Below are positions 43,486-45,401 of a stretch of 45,401 nucleotides of DNA, piece by piece. A program made the position numbers and the translations under genes. The notes beneath the pieces were generated by a model that saw only the letters and a list, made by a program, of their open reading frames with translations, searched no databases and was not told the origin of the DNA. Within the stretch, counting starts at the first letter, position 1; each line of letters starts with the position of its first letter. Source of the DNA: Pseudoflavonifractor sp. An44 (GTDB taxonomy: Bacteria > Bacillota > Clostridia > Oscillospirales > Oscillospiraceae); the NCBI RefSeq assembly GCF_002161675.1, contig NZ_NFIH01000021.1, forward strand, positions 1 to 45,401, written 5' to 3'.

Positions 43486-45401
43486 ATGAAAAAGCTGATT
43501 CGCCGATGTCTTGCTCTGGCGCTGAGCGCTGTGTTTGTGCTCACCTGCGCCGCCCCCGTCTCTGCCGCCGGCACTGACATCAACGTCCAATTGGATGTCA
43601 CCTATTCCCAGACCGACGCCCGGGATATGCTGACACTGATCAATGACTTCCGTGCCAGCGACGATGCCTGGTACTGGAACCAGGACAATTCCGCCAAAAC
43701 CGATGTATCCGGTAAGCTCAAGGACTTCGTCTACGACTACAACCTGGAGAAAATAGCCATGCAGCGGGCCGCGGAAATCGTGGTGGCGTATGGTCACATC
43801 CGCCCGGACGGTACTAGCTGGTATTCCGCATTCCGGGAGTTTGGCGTCTATTACCACAGCGCATCGGAGAACATTGCCATTGGCTACACCTCCGCCCAAG
43901 ATGTCTTTGAGGGCTGGCGGGAGGACAACGAGGACTATTCCGGCCAGGGTCACCGCCGCAATATGCTCTCCCAGGACATGACCTCCATCGGCATTGCCCA
44001 TGTGGTATACGGCGGGGTGCATTTCTGGGTTCAGGAGTTTGGCACCCTGGCAAACCCCAACACCACGGAGACCACCCCCGCCACCGCTGCCACCGTGGAC
44101 ATCCGGGTGGCGTCCGACTCCATCCGCAGCGTCACCCTGGACGCCATCTCCCCCCTGTCTCTGACGGCTGGAGAGCAGGCAGACCTGCCCACCGTGTCCG
44201 CCACGCTGACGACCAACAGCACCTGGGACCACACCCCTGAAATCCATGTGACGCTGGAGCCCAACTGGACTGTGACGGCAGGCAGCGATGTGGTGAAGGT
44301 GGAGGGCGACAAGCTCACCGCCCTGGGGGCGGGCAGCGCCACCCTCTCCGCCACCGTGGCGGGCCAGACCGTCACCTGCTCGGTCACCGTCACCCAGGCC
44401 CCCTGTCAGCACCAGTGGGATGACGGTGTCGTCACCACTGAGCCCACCTGCACCCAGGACGGGGTGTGCACCTACACCTGCCAGCTGTGTGGGGCGACCA
44501 AGACCGAGGCCATCCCCGCCACCGGCCACACCGTTGTCATCGATCCTGCCGTTGCCCCCACCTGCACCCACACCGGCCTCACGGAAGGCAGTCACTGCTC
44601 CGTGTGCAACACGGTGATCGTGGCCCAGACTGAGGTACCTATGCTGCCCCACGACTATGTGGCCTCTGTCACCACGGAGCCCACTTGCACCGTGGATGGT
44701 GTGCGCACCTATACCTGTTCCATGTGCGGCGACAGCTATACCGAAGCCATCCCCGCCACCGGCCACACCTTTGGCCCCTGGACCACCGTCACCTCTCCCA
44801 CCTGCACCCAGAGCGGCAGTGAGCAGCGCTCCTGCTCCGTCTGCGGCTATACCGAGACCCGGGGCGTCGATCCCACCGGCCACTCCTGGGAGGATGACTA
44901 CACCGTGGATCAGGCTCCCACCTGCACCCAGGACGGCAGCAAGTCCATCCACTGCTCCCGGTGCGATGCCGTCACCGATGTCCAGACCATCCCCGCCACC
45001 GGCCACACCTGGGACCAGGGCACCGTCTTCACCCCCGCCACCTGCACGGAAAGCGGCACCATGCGCTATACCTGCACCGTCTGCGGCGAGACCCGGGATG
45101 AGGTGATCCCCGCCACTGGTCACACCTGGGACCAGGGCACTGTCATCACCCCCGCCACTTGCACGGAAAACGGTACCATGCGCTACACCTGCACCGTCTG
45201 CGGCGAGACCCGGGACGAGGTGATTCCCGCCACCGGTCACACCTGGGACCAGGGCACTGTCCTCACCCCTGCCACCTGCACAGAAAACGGCACCATGCGC
45301 TACACCTGCACCGTCTGCGGCGAGACCCGGGACGAGGTGATTCCCGCCACCGGTCACGCCTGGGAGGATGATTACACCGTGGATCAGGCTCCCACCTGCA
45401 C
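43486..45401 (+). CDS. Secreted CAP-domain protein with Ig-like domain and tandem Cys-rich repeats (3' end outside window)
   Basis: At least 638 residues, still open at the right edge. ATG 43486 is 9 bp after AGGAGG. A signal peptide (~1-28, cut near VSA-AG) is followed by a CAP/SCP domain (~35-190) with GHIRPDGTSW, SENIAIGY, GHRRNML and HFWVQEFG. A bacterial Ig-like segment is at ~205-305. From ~307 there are repeats of about 39-45 aa with the pattern PTCT..G...YTC..CG....IPATGH, each with three or four Cys, probably metal-binding or disulphide-rich modules. The last complete units are nearly identical. The role is probably at the cell surface; a wall anchor, if any, lies outside the window. 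Confidence 0.9.
   Translation, partial: MKKLIRRCLALALSAVFVLTCAAPVSAAGTDINVQLDVTYSQTDARDMLTLINDFRASDDAWYWNQDNSAKTDVSGKLKDFVYDYNLEKIAMQRAAEIVVAYGHIRPDGTSWYSAFREFGVYYHSASENIAIGYTSAQDVFEGWREDNEDYSGQGHRRNMLSQDMTSIGIAHVVYGGVHFWVQEFGTLANPNTTETTPATAATVDIRVASDSIRSVTLDAISPLSLTAGEQADLPTVSATLTTNSTWDHTPEIHVTLEPNWTVTAGSDVVKVEGDKLTALGAGSATLSATVAGQTVTCSVTVTQAPCQHQWDDGVVTTEPTCTQDGVCTYTCQLCGATKTEAIPATGHTVVIDPAVAPTCTHTGLTEGSHCSVCNTVIVAQTEVPMLPHDYVASVTTEPTCTVDGVRTYTCSMCGDSYTEAIPATGHTFGPWTTVTSPTCTQSGSEQRSCSVCGYTETRGVDPTGHSWEDDYTVDQAPTCTQDGSKSIHCSRCDAVTDVQTIPATGHTWDQGTVFTPATCTESGTMRYTCTVCGETRDEVIPATGHTWDQGTVITPATCTENGTMRYTCTVCGETRDEVIPATGHTWDQGTVLTPATCTENGTMRYTCTVCGETRDEVIPATGHAWEDDYTVDQAPTC
45001..45351 (+). repeat. 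Three tandem 117-bp coding repeats
   Basis: Units begin at 45001, 45118 and 45235, each encoding 39 aa (GHTWDQGT...DEVIPAT), differing by a few bases. A fourth start at 45352 switches back to the GHxWEDDYTVDQAPTC type also seen at 44878, indicating a higher-order repeat. Confidence 0.95.

Noticed and set aside
45001-45351. CRISPR-like direct repeats
   Set aside because: The units are 117 bp, in frame, without spacers, and encode 39-aa protein repeats.
43480-45357. 625-codon open frame on the minus strand
   Set aside because: Antisense to the CAP-domain gene, with low-complexity Gly/Ala/Val product and no ribosome-binding site. The plus-strand gene has a promoter, ribosome-binding site, signal peptide and CAP motifs.

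Overview
The window is GC-rich bacterial chromosome, apart from one AT-rich stretch at about 1.55-2.6 kb. It looks like a spore-forming gut Clostridium of the Oscillospiraceae type (Flavonifractor, Pseudoflavonifractor or Oscillibacter-like). The grounds are a bofA/yaaL sporulation pair, a complete bacterial V-type ATPase, strong Shine-Dalgarno sites, a sortase-anchored GH84 enzyme, a CAP-domain protein with Cys-rich repeats, and intergenic palindromic repeats of a kind I associate with such genomes. The genus is inferred, not demonstrated.

Layout. 0-1.5 kb: end of an unknown gene, then an M42 aminopeptidase. 1.6-2.6 kb: AT-rich two-gene cassette with its own promoter and terminator, encoding a 73-aa protein and a membrane protein. 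2.7-11.7 kb, minus strand: V-type ATPase operon ntpFIKECGABD, whose K subunit keeps the residues that bind Na+ in Enterococcus hirae. 11.8-14.3 kb, minus: TIM-barrel protein, DUF4015 protein, bofA and yaaL. 14.4-14.6 kb: four tandem hairpins. 14.7-23.1 kb, plus: Na/Pi cotransporter with PhoU-like tail, a divergent second type IIA topoisomerase pair interrupted by a REPIN-like element, a YitT protein and a lipoprotein. 23.1-24.4 kb: two identical tRNA-Gly(GCC) genes, each followed by an identical 106-bp block built from inverted and direct pieces of the tRNA, among other repeats. 24.4-25.7 kb, minus: cinA.

25.8-33.9 kb: aromatic amino acid operon. A 31-codon leader peptide rich in Phe and Tyr, an antiterminator and a terminator precede aroF (DAHP synthase), a DUF6054-like gene, aroB, aroA, aroC, pheA, a fused aroK-aroQ and aroE. 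Together they encode all seven shikimate steps plus chorismate mutase/prephenate dehydratase, so the operon leads from central metabolites to phenylpyruvate. No tyrA is in the window.

34-45.4 kb: a 1594-aa sortase-anchored GH84 protein, a small membrane protein, yloU-fakA, a candidate small ORF, prfB without the programmed frameshift, and the start of a secreted CAP-domain protein with tandem Cys-rich repeats that runs off the window.

The three observations I rate highest are the Phe/Tyr leader-peptide attenuator, the duplicated tRNA-Gly-derived blocks, and the AroK-AroQ fusion whose dehydroquinase half lacks the expected catalytic arginine. Several interspersed repeat families (REPIN-like, ATTCTTCATT-type, tRNA-derived) recur in intergenic gaps.
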